Shown: positions 1-6,679, counted from the first letter of the stretch. The stretch: 7,150 nucleotides of DNA from JBBIKU01 sp037445245 (GCA_037445245.1 JBBIKU010000126.1:1-7150); one strand, 5' to 3'. Notes: generated by a model from the sequence alone, not told the origin. Translations and numbers: made by a program.

Positions 1-2
1 GC

Positions 3-44
3 TGGCAGGTGGAGGGGGAATTCGAGGGTGAATTTAACGAGTAG
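3..44 (+). CDS. possible 3' end of a convergent gene
   Basis: One plus-strand frame is open from the window edge to a TAG and reads WQVEGEFEGEFNE. An acidic, hydrophilic tail of this kind is plausible as a protein C-terminus. If real, the gene converges on the aldo/keto reductase with only about 8 bases between the two stop codons. Thirteen codons are too few to identify a family, and an open frame of this length can occur by chance. Confidence 0.25.
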   Translation, partial: WQVEGEFEGEFNE

Positions 45-52
45 CTGATTGA

Positions 53-997
53 CTATTTGGTTCCCAGCACGCGGTCGCTCATTTCATCGAGGGCGTTGAC
101 TTCTGCTTCGCTCAACTCCCAGCCGAGCGCGCCTAGGTTCATTTCCAGTTGTTCCAGGTTCTTTGCCCCCGGGATCACCAGCGTGCCTTTGTGTATCGCC
201 CAATTGAGAGCGACCTGCGCCGGGGTTTTCCCGGCGTGTTCGGCGCCAATCTTGCGCAACAGGCTGATCAGGGGTTGGATCTGCCCGATGAATTTGCGGT
301 TGTAGCGGCTGCCGCGAAAACCCTGCAGGGGCTTATCGGGGGTATATTTACCGGTTAAAAGCCCCAGTCCCAACGGGCTGTAAGCGATCAAGGTGACACC
401 CTGCTCGTGGCAGGCTCTCAAGACGCCGTTTTTTTCGATCTTGCGGTTGATCAGGCTGTACTCGACCTGATTCGACGCCAGCGGCACGCCGTGGCGCGCC
501 AGTGTATCGTGGGCGCGTTGCATGCGCTCTAAATTGTAATTGGAAATGCCGACGGCGGCGATCAGCCCCTCTCGGTGGGCTTCGAGCATGGCTTCCATCC
601 AGGTCTCGATTTTGACCGGCGGAAGCGGCTGGTGAATCTGATACAAATCAATGCGTTGCATTTGCAGGCGTTTTAAACTGCCCTGCAGTGCTTTTAGCAG
701 GCTGTTGCGGCGCAGACGCCAAGGAAAAGGCATGAACTTGGTCGCCACTTTTATCGCCCTGCCGTCTTGGCGGGCAAATTCACCCAGGAAGGCTTCTGAG
801 ACACCCTGTCCGTAGCTTTCGGCGGTATCAAAAAAGTTGATGCCGGCGTCCAGGCTTGCCTTGAAGACCTGTTGTAGATCGGTTTGGGTGTAGTCTCTGC
901 CGTACCCCCAGAAAATGCGATCCCCCCACGCCCAGGTACCGATACCGAAACGGATGCCCTCCAGACTAGGATGCGTTTTTGATGTGATGGCTTCCAT
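53..997 (-). CDS. aldo/keto reductase
   Basis: A 314-residue NAD(P)H-dependent oxidoreductase of the aldo/keto reductase superfamily, a cytosolic (beta/alpha)8 barrel that normally reduces aldehydes or ketones to alcohols. The full catalytic tetrad is visible: Asp57 and Tyr62 in FFDTAESYG, Lys87 in ATKF, and His122 in QIHQP. Cofactor-binding elements follow in the usual order: GISN (150-153), SNQVEYS (175-181), AYSPLG (205-210) and the C-terminal VIPGAKNLEQLEMN (274-287). The length is normal for the family. The ATG follows AAGGAG by about 4 bases. It starts 14 bases after the stop of the URO-D-like gene, so the two are almost certainly co-transcribed. The motifs resemble the AKR subgroup that includes YajO/IolS/Tas-like enzymes. 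The substrate cannot be read from sequence. I see no clear terminator after its stop. Confidence 0.93.
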   Translation of the reverse strand: MEAITSKTHPSLEGIRFGIGTWAWGDRIFWGYGRDYTQTDLQQVFKASLDAGINFFDTAESYGQGVSEAFLGEFARQDGRAIKVATKFMPFPWRLRRNSLLKALQGSLKRLQMQRIDLYQIHQPLPPVKIETWMEAMLEAHREGLIAAVGISNYNLERMQRAHDTLARHGVPLASNQVEYSLINRKIEKNGVLRACHEQGVTLIAYSPLGLGLLTGKYTPDKPLQGFRGSRYNRKFIGQIQPLISLLRKIGAEHAGKTPAQVALNWAIHKGTLVIPGAKNLEQLEMNLGALGWELSEAEVNALDEMSDRVLGTK

Positions 998-1011
998 GCG
1001 GCTCCTTTCTG

Positions 1012-2154
1012 TTACTCTTCGGCGGTGCGAGATGCGGTATACATGGCAATGATATTTTCCAGGGGTACATCTCCCTGAATGTAATGGGCGGTGGCGCAGA
1101 TAAACCCGCCGTCTTTGCCGAGCACCCGGCAGCGGTGGCGCACCTCGGCATCGACATTGGCGGGCAAGCCGCGCGGCATGGTTTCTTGCAGGTCAATGGC
1201 GCCGTGAAAGGCGACCCGGTTGCCGAATTCGGCTTTGATGCGCTCCATATCCATCCCCGCCGCCTTGGGTTGGAGGGGGTTGAGTACGTCGATCTTCATT
1301 TCATCGATCAGCGCCCCGATCAGCGGGTAAACTGCGCCGCAGGAGTGGTACATGATCTTCAAGCCGTACTGTTTGATGACCTGGTTCAATCGCTGATGGC
1401 GCGGCAAGATGTATTTGCGCCACATCTTGGGCGACATCATCAGATTATTCTGGATCGCCACATCATCGTAGGTGTAGACGATGTCGATCAATCCCTGCGC
1501 TTTTTGCATCAGGCTTTTGACGTTAGCGATGTAGAGGTCGGTGTAGCAGTCCATGATGGCACAGGGAATCTCGGGACGGTCGTAGAGGGCGGTCAGAAAT
1601 CGATCCAGCCCGTACAAACCCCATGCCGATTCAAAGATGCCGCCCACGTCGTAACGGATGTAGTAACGTGTGTCGCGGTTGAATTGTTCGACTTGTTTGG
1701 GGATGCTGTCCCAGTTGAAATACTCGCTGCGAGGCCATTTCTCCCAGCTTTCTACCTCTGCCACCGTTTCAGCTTGCGCCAATGGGAAGGAGGCATACTC
1801 CTCATAGGTAGAATACTCGTTGGAGACCGTCCGACGGTGCGAACCCCAAATGTTATAAAAAGTTCCGTCGGCTAATTTTTGTGGTTGTGGTCCAATGTAC
1901 TCGGGAACCACAATACGCAGATCGACTCCTAGCAGGCGCAGTACGCCCTCGTCATCGGTGTCTAAAAAAGTGCGCAGCTTTTCCCAAACTTCGGGTACTG
2001 CCCAGAAATCAAACGGGACGCGGTCAGGCTGCCGTAAATTAACGGCGGCGTCGACCCGCTCGTAAGGCGTCATCTTCTCGCCGGCGGGGTTACCATATAA
2101 GGCGTATAAGTGGTCGCGGACGACCTGGGGAGAAACCAGGCTGGCTAAACCCAT
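1012..2154 (-). CDS. uroporphyrinogen decarboxylase-fold protein, MtaA/methyltransferase-like
   Basis: A 380-residue protein of the URO-D superfamily. The N-terminal MTPYERVDAAVNLRQPDRVPF (28-48) is the typical opening of the methyltransferase-like branch rather than of true haem-pathway HemE. The H-x-C...C pattern (His270, Cys272, Cys353) matches the zinc ligands that in MtaA/CmuA-type enzymes activate a thiol to accept a methyl group from a corrinoid. Other family blocks are the DD region followed by MMSPKMWRKYILPRH (239-253), HGAID (317-321), and the C-terminal HYIQGDVPLENI (357-368). The ATG is preceded by GGGAGG at a 6-base spacing, and a promoter lies just upstream, so it is probably the first gene of a two-gene unit with the aldo/keto reductase. 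No corrinoid protein or partner methyltransferase is visible, so the methyl donor and acceptor are unknown. The fold is secure; the methyltransferase role is an inference from the metal ligands. Confidence 0.88.
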   Translation of the reverse strand: MGLASLVSPQVVRDHLYALYGNPAGEKMTPYERVDAAVNLRQPDRVPFDFWAVPEVWEKLRTFLDTDDEGVLRLLGVDLRIVVPEYIGPQPQKLADGTFYNIWGSHRRTVSNEYSTYEEYASFPLAQAETVAEVESWEKWPRSEYFNWDSIPKQVEQFNRDTRYYIRYDVGGIFESAWGLYGLDRFLTALYDRPEIPCAIMDCYTDLYIANVKSLMQKAQGLIDIVYTYDDVAIQNNLMMSPKMWRKYILPRHQRLNQVIKQYGLKIMYHSCGAVYPLIGALIDEMKIDVLNPLQPKAAGMDMERIKAEFGNRVAFHGAIDLQETMPRGLPANVDAEVRHRCRVLGKDGGFICATAHYIQGDVPLENIIAMYTASRTAEE

Positions 2155-2197
2155 CGAGCACCTCCCGAAATAAGCTCAGCAGTCTTGCAATGGGTTA

Positions 2198-2227
2198 ATC
2201 ATAGCATAGATGGGAGGGTCACATCAA
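2198..2227 (-). promoter_or_regulatory. extended -10 promoter for the URO-D/AKR unit
   Basis: On the minus strand TTGATG (2222-2227) and TATGAT (2198-2203) are separated by 18 bases, and TGC directly before the -10 box gives an extended -10 element. Predicted transcription would start near 2191, leaving a 5' UTR of roughly 35 bases with the GGGAGG ribosome binding site. The rest of the 274-base gap towards 2428 shows no gene or convincing terminator; a 60-codon plus-strand frame there has no supporting features. Confidence 0.65.
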
Positions 2228-2258
2228 GCCGCCAGGGGCGTTTATGCGGGCTTTGGCT

Positions 2259-2272
2259 TGCAAGCGCTTTTG
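2259..2272. promoter_or_regulatory. possible LacI-family operator
   Basis: The stretch TGCAAGCGCTTTTG matches the LacI-family operator consensus TGNAAGCGCTTNCA at 10 of its 12 defined positions, with the palindromic core AAGCGCTT intact. An overlapping perfect palindrome GCTTGCAAGC lies at 2256-2265. The site is about 30 bases upstream of the -35 box of the URO-D/AKR promoter. No regulator gene is in the window, and one such match can arise by chance. Confidence 0.25.
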
Positions 2273-2428
2273 TAAACGGGGTCGCCAAGCCGGCAGCAAT
2301 CCGTTTCAGAACCTTGTCGGTGCGGTCATAGAACGGCCATACCCGATTATTGCGACCTGTGCTCCCAGTTTGGACAGCCTGGATGGAGGGAAACCAATAT
2401 GGATAGCTAGGCGCGAAATACCTTAACC

Positions 2429-3229
2429 CTACTTGCTCAAGGCTGAGAAGGAGAGCTGCGCTTCTTGGCGGATCATCTCCAGCACCTGGCGGCGTAACTG
2501 CACGAAACGCGGCGAGGCTTCGGTTTCGACCAGCGAGCGCGGACGGGGCAGGTCGACCACCACCTCAGCTTTGATTCTGCCGGGGCGGGCGGTCATGACG
2601 TAGATACGGTCGGAGAGCAGTAACGCCTCCTCCACGTCGTGCGTCACAAACAGCACCGTGATGCGTTCCTGCTCCCATACGTTCAGCAGCAGTTCCTGCA
2701 TTAATAAGCGCGTCTGGGCGTCGAGAGCGCCGAAGGGCTCGTCCATCAGCAACATCTGTGGTTGGTAGACCAGGGCGCGGGCGATCGCCACCCGCTGGCG
2801 CATCCCCCCGGAAAGCTGGTTGGGGTAGGCTTGCTCGAAGCCCTCCAGCCCGACTCGTCGGATGTAGCGGGCGACGCGCTGCTCCTGCTCTGCCGCGGTG
2901 AAGCGGCTCTTTTTGAGTGCGAAGCGCACGTTTTGCTGCACCGTCAGCCAGGGGAAGAGGGTGTAGCTCTGAAAGACCATGCCGCGGTCGGCGCCAGCTT
3001 GCTGGATTTCCGTGCCGTCCACGGCGATCCATCCCTGGCTGGCGCGTTCCAAGCCGGCTGCGATCATCAGAAAAGTCGATTTTCCGCAACCGGATGGTCC
3101 GATCAGCGAGACAAATTCGTTCTGATTCACGCTTAGGCTCAAGTCTTGGATGGCGATGACTTCCTCTCCCTGTCGGGGCGCGAAGCGTTTCCAGAGGTGT
3201 TCGGTGACCAGTTTGGTTTTTTGTTTCAT
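2429..3229 (-). CDS. ABC importer ATPase, NitT/TauT (SsuB/TauB) type
   Basis: A 266-residue ATP-binding subunit that would energise the neighbouring permease on the cytoplasmic side of the membrane. All ABC motifs are intact: Walker A GPSGCGKST (44-52), Q-loop Gln87 in VFQSYTLFPWLTV, signature LSGGM (139-143), Walker B LLMDEP (160-165), D-loop ALD (168-170) and the switch His197 in THDVEEAL. The FPWLTVQQNV segment and the tail around MTARPGRIKAEV are typical of the nitrate/sulfonate/taurine importer branch. The start follows GAGG at a short spacing, 31 bases after the permease stop. It is the last gene of the apparent hisD-importer operon. The substrate cannot be read from an ATPase. Confidence 0.95.
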   Translation of the reverse strand: MKQKTKLVTEHLWKRFAPRQGEEVIAIQDLSLSVNQNEFVSLIGPSGCGKSTFLMIAAGLERASQGWIAVDGTEIQQAGADRGMVFQSYTLFPWLTVQQNVRFALKKSRFTAAEQEQRVARYIRRVGLEGFEQAYPNQLSGGMRQRVAIARALVYQPQMLLMDEPFGALDAQTRLLMQELLLNVWEQERITVLFVTHDVEEALLLSDRIYVMTARPGRIKAEVVVDLPRPRSLVETEASPRFVQLRRQVLEMIRQEAQLSFSALSK

Positions 3230-3260
3230 TTGTTCCTCGATCCGATCAGAGATGCCGGCG

Positions 3261-4103
3261 TCAATTGCGGTTGTCCATCCAGGCGAACAAGCGGCGGTAG
3301 GTGACCTTGAAGAGGGTGTCGGTCAACAAGCCCAACACGCCGATCACCAGGATGCCCAGAATGATGGCATCGGTATCCAGAAAGCGCTGGGCGCGCATGA
3401 TGCGGTAGCCCAGCCCGCCGCTGGCGGCAACCAGTTCCGCTACCACCAGGTAGGTCCACGCCCAGCCGATGGTGATGCGGAAGGTATCCCAGATGCCCGG
3501 CAGGGCAGATTTGAGAATGACGTGGAAGAGCACCTCCCAGCGGTTCAAGCCGAAGGTGTAGCTGACCTGTATCAGCTCGCGTGGCACGGTCTTGACGTTG
3601 TCCATAATCATCAGCACTTCCTGAAAGAAGGTACCGATAAAAAGGATGATGAACTTCTGCGTATCGCCGACACCTGCCCACAGGATGGTGAGCGGCACGA
3701 AGGCGACCGCTGGCATGTAACGCACTAGGTCGATGAAGGGTTCGAACATGCCCTCGAAGAGGCGGAAATTACCCATCAGGATGCCAATGGGCAGGGCGAA
3801 CAGGGTCGCCATCAGCCAACCGACCGTGATGCGGTACACGCTCAGTGAGACGTCCTGCCACAGGATGCCTTCGCCCACCTGGCGCCACAGTTCCTTGAAG
3901 ACCTCGGTAGGGGCAGGCAGAAAGATCGGAGAGACCAGCTCGAATGCGGTCAGGAAGGTCCAGGCGGCGATAAATGCACCGATAAAGGCGATTCCGACCG
4001 CGAGGTAGATGCGAGGGGGGATCTCGGTGCGCAGTTCCAGGAGTCGCAGCCGCGGTTGCGACTCCTGGAGGATATTGCGGGTGGTGCAGCGGGGTTTCTT
4101 CAT
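3261..4103 (-). CDS. ABC importer permease, NitT/TauT (SsuC/TauC) type
   Basis: A 280-residue inner-membrane permease of the binding-protein-dependent transport family. After a charged N-terminus a first membrane segment spans about residues 31-53. The motif LPAPTEVF (62-69), the block RYMPAVAFVPLTILWAGVGD (128-147), the EAA-loop region around 186-205 (WEVLFHVILKSALPGI) and ELVAASGGLGYRI (223-235) are characteristic of SsuC/TauC-like permeases. Further hydrophobic segments lie near 93-111, 150-165 and 245-262. The start is 9 bases after the binding-protein stop. Its Shine-Dalgarno is weak (GCAGG), which suggests translational coupling. A 13-bp inverted repeat sits inside codons 12-23. No better start lies downstream of this repeat, so I keep the ATG at 4103. 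Confidence 0.94.
   Translation of the reverse strand: MKKPRCTTRNILQESQPRLRLLELRTEIPPRIYLAVGIAFIGAFIAAWTFLTAFELVSPIFLPAPTEVFKELWRQVGEGILWQDVSLSVYRITVGWLMATLFALPIGILMGNFRLFEGMFEPFIDLVRYMPAVAFVPLTILWAGVGDTQKFIILFIGTFFQEVLMIMDNVKTVPRELIQVSYTFGLNRWEVLFHVILKSALPGIWDTFRITIGWAWTYLVVAELVAASGGLGYRIMRAQRFLDTDAIILGILVIGVLGLLTDTLFKVTYRRLFAWMDNRN
4036..4069 (-). repeat. 13-bp perfect inverted repeat inside the permease 5' coding region
   Basis: Arms at 4036-4048 and 4057-4069 are exact reverse complements (TCCAGGAGTCGCA and its complement) around an 8-base GC-rich loop. In the mRNA this is a strong hairpin about 35 bases after the permease start codon. It encodes the polar LQESQPRLRLLEL stretch before the first membrane segment. 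There is no U-tract, so it is not an intrinsic terminator. It could slow translation, stabilise the upstream binding-protein message, or be a chance palindrome. Confidence 0.8.
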
Positions 4104-4112
4104 CGCGCCTGC

Positions 4113-5105
4113 CTAATCGCTCAGGTAAGCGGTATCCACCAGCGCTGTCAGGTCGGGGATTGCAGTGAGCAAACCGATTTCCTGGCTGACGCGGGCAACC
4201 TCCTGCATGGTGTTGAGGAATTCACCGCTGAGCTGCTGGCGATTCTCCGCCAGGTCGTAGAAGACGACGCCATCGAAAGCGGTGACCAGTTCTTCGGGCT
4301 TGCTGCCGACGTTGCGGGCGATGATGGCTTTGGCTTCTTCGGGGTTGGCGCGATAGAAGGCGATCGCCTCGTCCCACACTTTGAGCAAGGCGCGGGCTGC
4401 CTTCGGTTGCGCTTCGAGGAAGGAGGTGCGCACGACCAGCACGTCTGAGATCAAGCCCGGTTTTTCGGCGGCAGTGTAGAGCCGGGTAAGGTTCGCACCC
4501 TGAGTGAGGGCTTCGGTGATGTAGGGCTCGTAGGTGACCGCCGCTTCGACCCTGCCGCTGATCAGGGTCATCCCGGCATCGGACGCCGGCATGGGCACGG
4601 CAATGACGTCGTCGATCGACATATCGTTCTGCATCAAAGCGTAGTTGAGCAGCAGGTCGCTGGTGGCGCCTTCTTCGAAGGCGATCTGGCGTCCGCGCAG
4701 ATCTTCGATGGATTGGATATCGGCGCCAGCTAGGATGGCATCGGCTTCATACGAAGCGTCTTCAAGCAGCACGATGCGGATATCCAGCCCGGCGCTGTAA
4801 AGCTTGATGGCGGTGTGGGTTGCCAGGTTGGCGGCTTCCATCTGGTTGGAAGCCAGAGCGGCGTTGACGTCCGAATCCTGGACGAAGTCGATCAACTCAA
4901 CCTTCAAGCCGTATTTGGAGAACATGTCTTTCTCCTGAGCGATCCACCACGGGCCGTAACCGATCCATGGCTGGGTGCCGATGCGCACGACAACTTCTTC
5001 GGGGGTTGCTTCAGCCGGAGCGGGCACGGCGGCGGGGCTGCAGGCAGCCAGCATTGCGGCGACCAGCAGGACGATCAAAAACGAACGAATGGGTTTTGTT
5101 AACAT
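4113..5105 (-). CDS. ABC importer substrate-binding lipoprotein, NMT1/SsuA type
   Basis: A 330-residue extracytoplasmic binding protein. The N-terminus is a lipoprotein signal peptide: positive MLTKPIR, a hydrophobic core, and the lipobox LAAC with Cys22 as the predicted lipidated residue. A short Ala/Pro/Glu linker follows. The mature domain begins VVRIGTQPWIGYGPWWIAQEKDMF, typical of the NMT1/SsuA/TauA fold, and continues with conserved-looking blocks such as SIEDLRGRQIAFEEGATSD and the VEAAVTYEPYI region. The ATG at 5105 was chosen because AAGGAG lies 6 bases upstream and the signal peptide starts there; an upstream in-frame ATG at 5198 would add 31 non-signal residues overlapping hisD. 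It begins 34 bases after the hisD stop and precedes the permease by 9 bases. Family members bind sulfonates, nitrate, thiamine pyrimidines or riboflavin. The His-attenuator context suggests a histidine-related ligand, which is inference. Confidence 0.93.
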   Translation of the reverse strand: MLTKPIRSFLIVLLVAAMLAACSPAAVPAPAEATPEEVVVRIGTQPWIGYGPWWIAQEKDMFSKYGLKVELIDFVQDSDVNAALASNQMEAANLATHTAIKLYSAGLDIRIVLLEDASYEADAILAGADIQSIEDLRGRQIAFEEGATSDLLLNYALMQNDMSIDDVIAVPMPASDAGMTLISGRVEAAVTYEPYITEALTQGANLTRLYTAAEKPGLISDVLVVRTSFLEAQPKAARALLKVWDEAIAFYRANPEEAKAIIARNVGSKPEELVTAFDGVVFYDLAENRQQLSGEFLNTMQEVARVSQEIGLLTAIPDLTALVDTAYLSD

Positions 5106-5139
5106 TTCTTGCTCCTTGGGTAATATGAGTTGAATGGTT

Positions 5140-6480
5140 TTATTCCAGTCGGATTTCGGCTGCCCGGGCGTGGGCGTCCAGCTCCTCCAGGCGGGCAATG
5201 CGAGCCGCGGCGGCTGCTAAGGGAGGGGCGGAATCGGGCGAAACCGCCACCAGACTGATCAAACGGACAAAATCCCAAACATTGAGCGGCGAGGCGAAGC
5301 GCGCCGAGCCGCCAGTAGGCATGACGTGGCTGGGACCGGCAACGTAATCGCCCAGCACTTCGCAGGAGTGTTCGCCCACGAACACCCCGCCGGCGGCGCT
5401 GACCTTCTCGACCCAGCGCCAGGGATCTGCCAGCGCCAGTTCGAGGTGCTCGGGGGCGTAGGCGTTCGCCAGCTCGAACGCCTCATCCAAGTCACGCGTC
5501 AGCACGATGCCGCCCTGGCTGGCGAGAGCGCTGCGGATGATTTCTGTGCGCTTCGGCGCGCTGTCTGCCTCTCCGCTCAGCATGCGCTCGATTTCTTTCT
5601 GGACGGCTTGCGCCAGCCGCGGCGAGGGAGTCAGCAGGATGGCGCTTGCCAGCGGGTCGTGTTACGCTTGCGCCAGCAGGTCGGCAGCAACCCAGGCGGG
5701 TTTGGCGCTGTCGTCGGCGATCACCACTGTCTCGGTCGGTCCCGCCAGCCCGTCGACGCCGACCACGCCGTAGAGCTGTTGTTTCGCCAGGGTAACGAAC
5801 AGGTTGCCGGGACCGCAGATCTTGTCGACGGCGGCGATGGTAGGGGTGCCGTATGCCAGGGCTGCGATTGCCTGGGCGCCGCCGATGCGATAGACCTCAT
5901 CGACGCCGACGAGGGCGCAGGCAGCCAGGATCACCGGCGCCACGGCGCCATCCGGACGAGCGGGTGGGGTCGCCACCACGATCTCGGATACGCCCGCCAC
6001 CCGCGCCGGAATCGCCGACATCAGCACAGAGGAGGGCAGCGGGGCGCTGCCGCCGGGAACGTACAAACCGACGCGGCGGATCGGACGCACCAGTTGTCCG
6101 AGCGTTCCGCCCAGCTCTTGGGTCATCCACGAAGTCAGCGGCTGGCGGCGGTGGAAGTCCTCGATGCGGCGGGCGGCGAGTTCGAGGGCGCGGCGCTGCT
6201 CGGCGGGTAGACCGTCCAGCGCCGCCTGCAAAGATGCCGACGGGATGCGGAAATCCGCTAATCGCACGCCGTCGAGGCGCTCGCTCCAGCTTTGCAGCGC
6301 CTCGTCACTGCCGGTGCGCACCTGCTGCAGGATGCGCCGCACCGCCTGGTCGGGCGAGAGCGGCTCGCCAAAGGTGGCGGCGATCGAGTCGAGTAGCGCC
6401 GGGGGATAGCTCGCTTCATCCGCCGGCTGGCGGCGTAGGAGGGTGTCTTTTGCGGTTTGTGGATCGACAATGCGGATCAT
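5140..6480 (-). pseudogene. hisD: histidinol dehydrogenase interrupted by one in-frame TAA
   Basis: HisD is a zinc enzyme that oxidises L-histidinol to L-histidine in two NAD-dependent steps, the last of histidine biosynthesis. The frame runs 446 codons from an ATG preceded by AGGAG (7-base spacing), the expected full length, with one TAA at 5662-5664 (codon 273). The frame stays open on both sides, so this is a nonsense codon, not a frameshift. The interrupted motif reads DLLAQA-stop-HDP, where the family has QAEH; a single base change from GAA explains it. By motif alignment with E. coli HisD the zinc ligands are Gln271, His274, Asp378 and His437 and the catalytic pair is Glu344-His345 (APEHLE); all are present. 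The two halves could otherwise be called as separate ORFs; the second has an ATG at 5583 but no clear ribosome binding site. It lies behind a His attenuator. The gene may be truly broken, polymorphic, or carry a consensus error. Confidence 0.93.
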
Positions 6481-6532
6481 GGATTGCTCCTGTGTTCTAG
6501 GTTGAGCGGGGTTGCTGCCCGCTGCAGGATAC

Positions 6533-6559
6533 AAAAAACCCCCGCTGACCGGGGGTTTT
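6533..6559 (-). terminator. intrinsic terminator of the his attenuator
   Basis: On the minus strand AAAACCCCCG and CGGGGGTTTT (6550-6559 and 6535-6544) form a perfect 10-bp stem with the 5-base loop GTCAG, and the transcript ends in six U residues (6538-6533). It lies after the leader stop codon and before the hisD ribosome binding site, exactly where an attenuator terminator should be. Confidence 0.93.
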
Positions 6560-6579
6560 GATTTGTTCTGAAATGAGGT

Positions 6580-6669
6580 TCAGTTAACCAACGCCAATAC
6601 CAAACGCCTCCGAGTCACGGCTGGGGGGAAAGAGCAATGATGATGATGGTGGCGCAGGTTGGCGTTCAT
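6580..6669 (-). CDS. hisL: his operon leader peptide with five tandem His
   Basis: A 29-residue peptide begins MNANLRHHHHHCSF and ends RRRLVLALVN before TGA. The five His codons are consecutive (6637-6651; CAC then four CAT). Its role would be to sense charged tRNA-His by ribosome stalling; the peptide itself need not have a function. Identification rests on position rather than homology: a promoter directly upstream, a strong intrinsic terminator 21 bases downstream of its stop, and hisD beyond. The enterobacterial hisL peptide is 16 residues with seven tandem His, so this one is longer with fewer His. The ATG is chosen because the promoter -10 box lies only 10 bases upstream, which excludes the upstream in-frame ATG at 6795. 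No Shine-Dalgarno is possible in the few bases before it. Confidence 0.88.
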   Translation of the reverse strand: MNANLRHHHHHCSFPPAVTRRRLVLALVN

Positions 6670-6679
6670 ATTGGGCGCA

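Larger units (their letters stand above)
6533..6672 (-). promoter_or_regulatory. his transcription attenuator leader
   Basis: The region from the predicted transcription start to the terminator contains a His-rich leader ORF followed by an intrinsic terminator, 53 bases before hisD. In this mechanism, ample charged tRNA-His lets the ribosome finish the leader and the terminator forms; His starvation stalls it on the His codons and a competing structure spares hisD. A pause-type stem is visible: AACGCCAA just after the start codon (6659-6666) pairs perfectly with UUGGCGUU near the leader end (6590-6597). A second GGCGUU (6603-6608) offers a 6-bp alternative. I could not find a classical antiterminator with the 5' terminator arm. 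The best alternative is the leader C-run (6623-6628) pairing with the terminator G-run (6539-6543). A further hairpin (AGCGGG/CCCGCT, 6505-6523) lies between the terminator and hisD. Confidence 0.85.

Noticed and set aside
1084..1875. 263-residue plus-strand ORF opposite the URO-D-like gene
   Set aside because: It is antisense to a clearly conserved coding sequence and has no start signal or motif of its own.
2244..2426. 60-residue plus-strand ORF between the two operons
   Set aside because: No ribosome binding site, no recognisable domain, and it overlaps the putative control region of the minus-strand unit.
5106..5198. Longer start for the substrate-binding protein at 5198
   Set aside because: It would overlap the hisD end, put 31 polar residues before the signal peptide and ignore the AAGGAG site placed for the ATG at 5105.
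5140..5583. Second half of hisD as an independent 147-residue gene
   Set aside because: The 78 bases before this ATG continue the HisD sequence in the same frame up to the TAA and there is no clear ribosome binding site, so it is the rest of one interrupted gene.
5662..5664. Stop codon as selenocysteine or pyrrolysine insertion
   Set aside because: The codon is TAA, while selenocysteine uses TGA and pyrrolysine TAG, and the family has Glu here. Mutation or sequence error is simpler.
5326..6210. Long plus-strand ORF opposite hisD
   Set aside because: Its composition (Gly/Ala/His/Gln/Arg-rich, no motif) is that of the antisense of a GC-rich gene, and hisD on the other strand is unambiguous.
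5140..6480. HisD-family sulfopropanediol dehydrogenase (HpsN-like), given the SsuABC-like neighbours
   Set aside because: The His-codon leader directly upstream and the canonical HisD motifs favour true histidinol dehydrogenase.
6568..6583. Small hairpin CTGAA/TTCAG over the leader stop codon
   Set aside because: Five A/T-rich base pairs with a six-base loop are weak and give no clear role in the attenuator.
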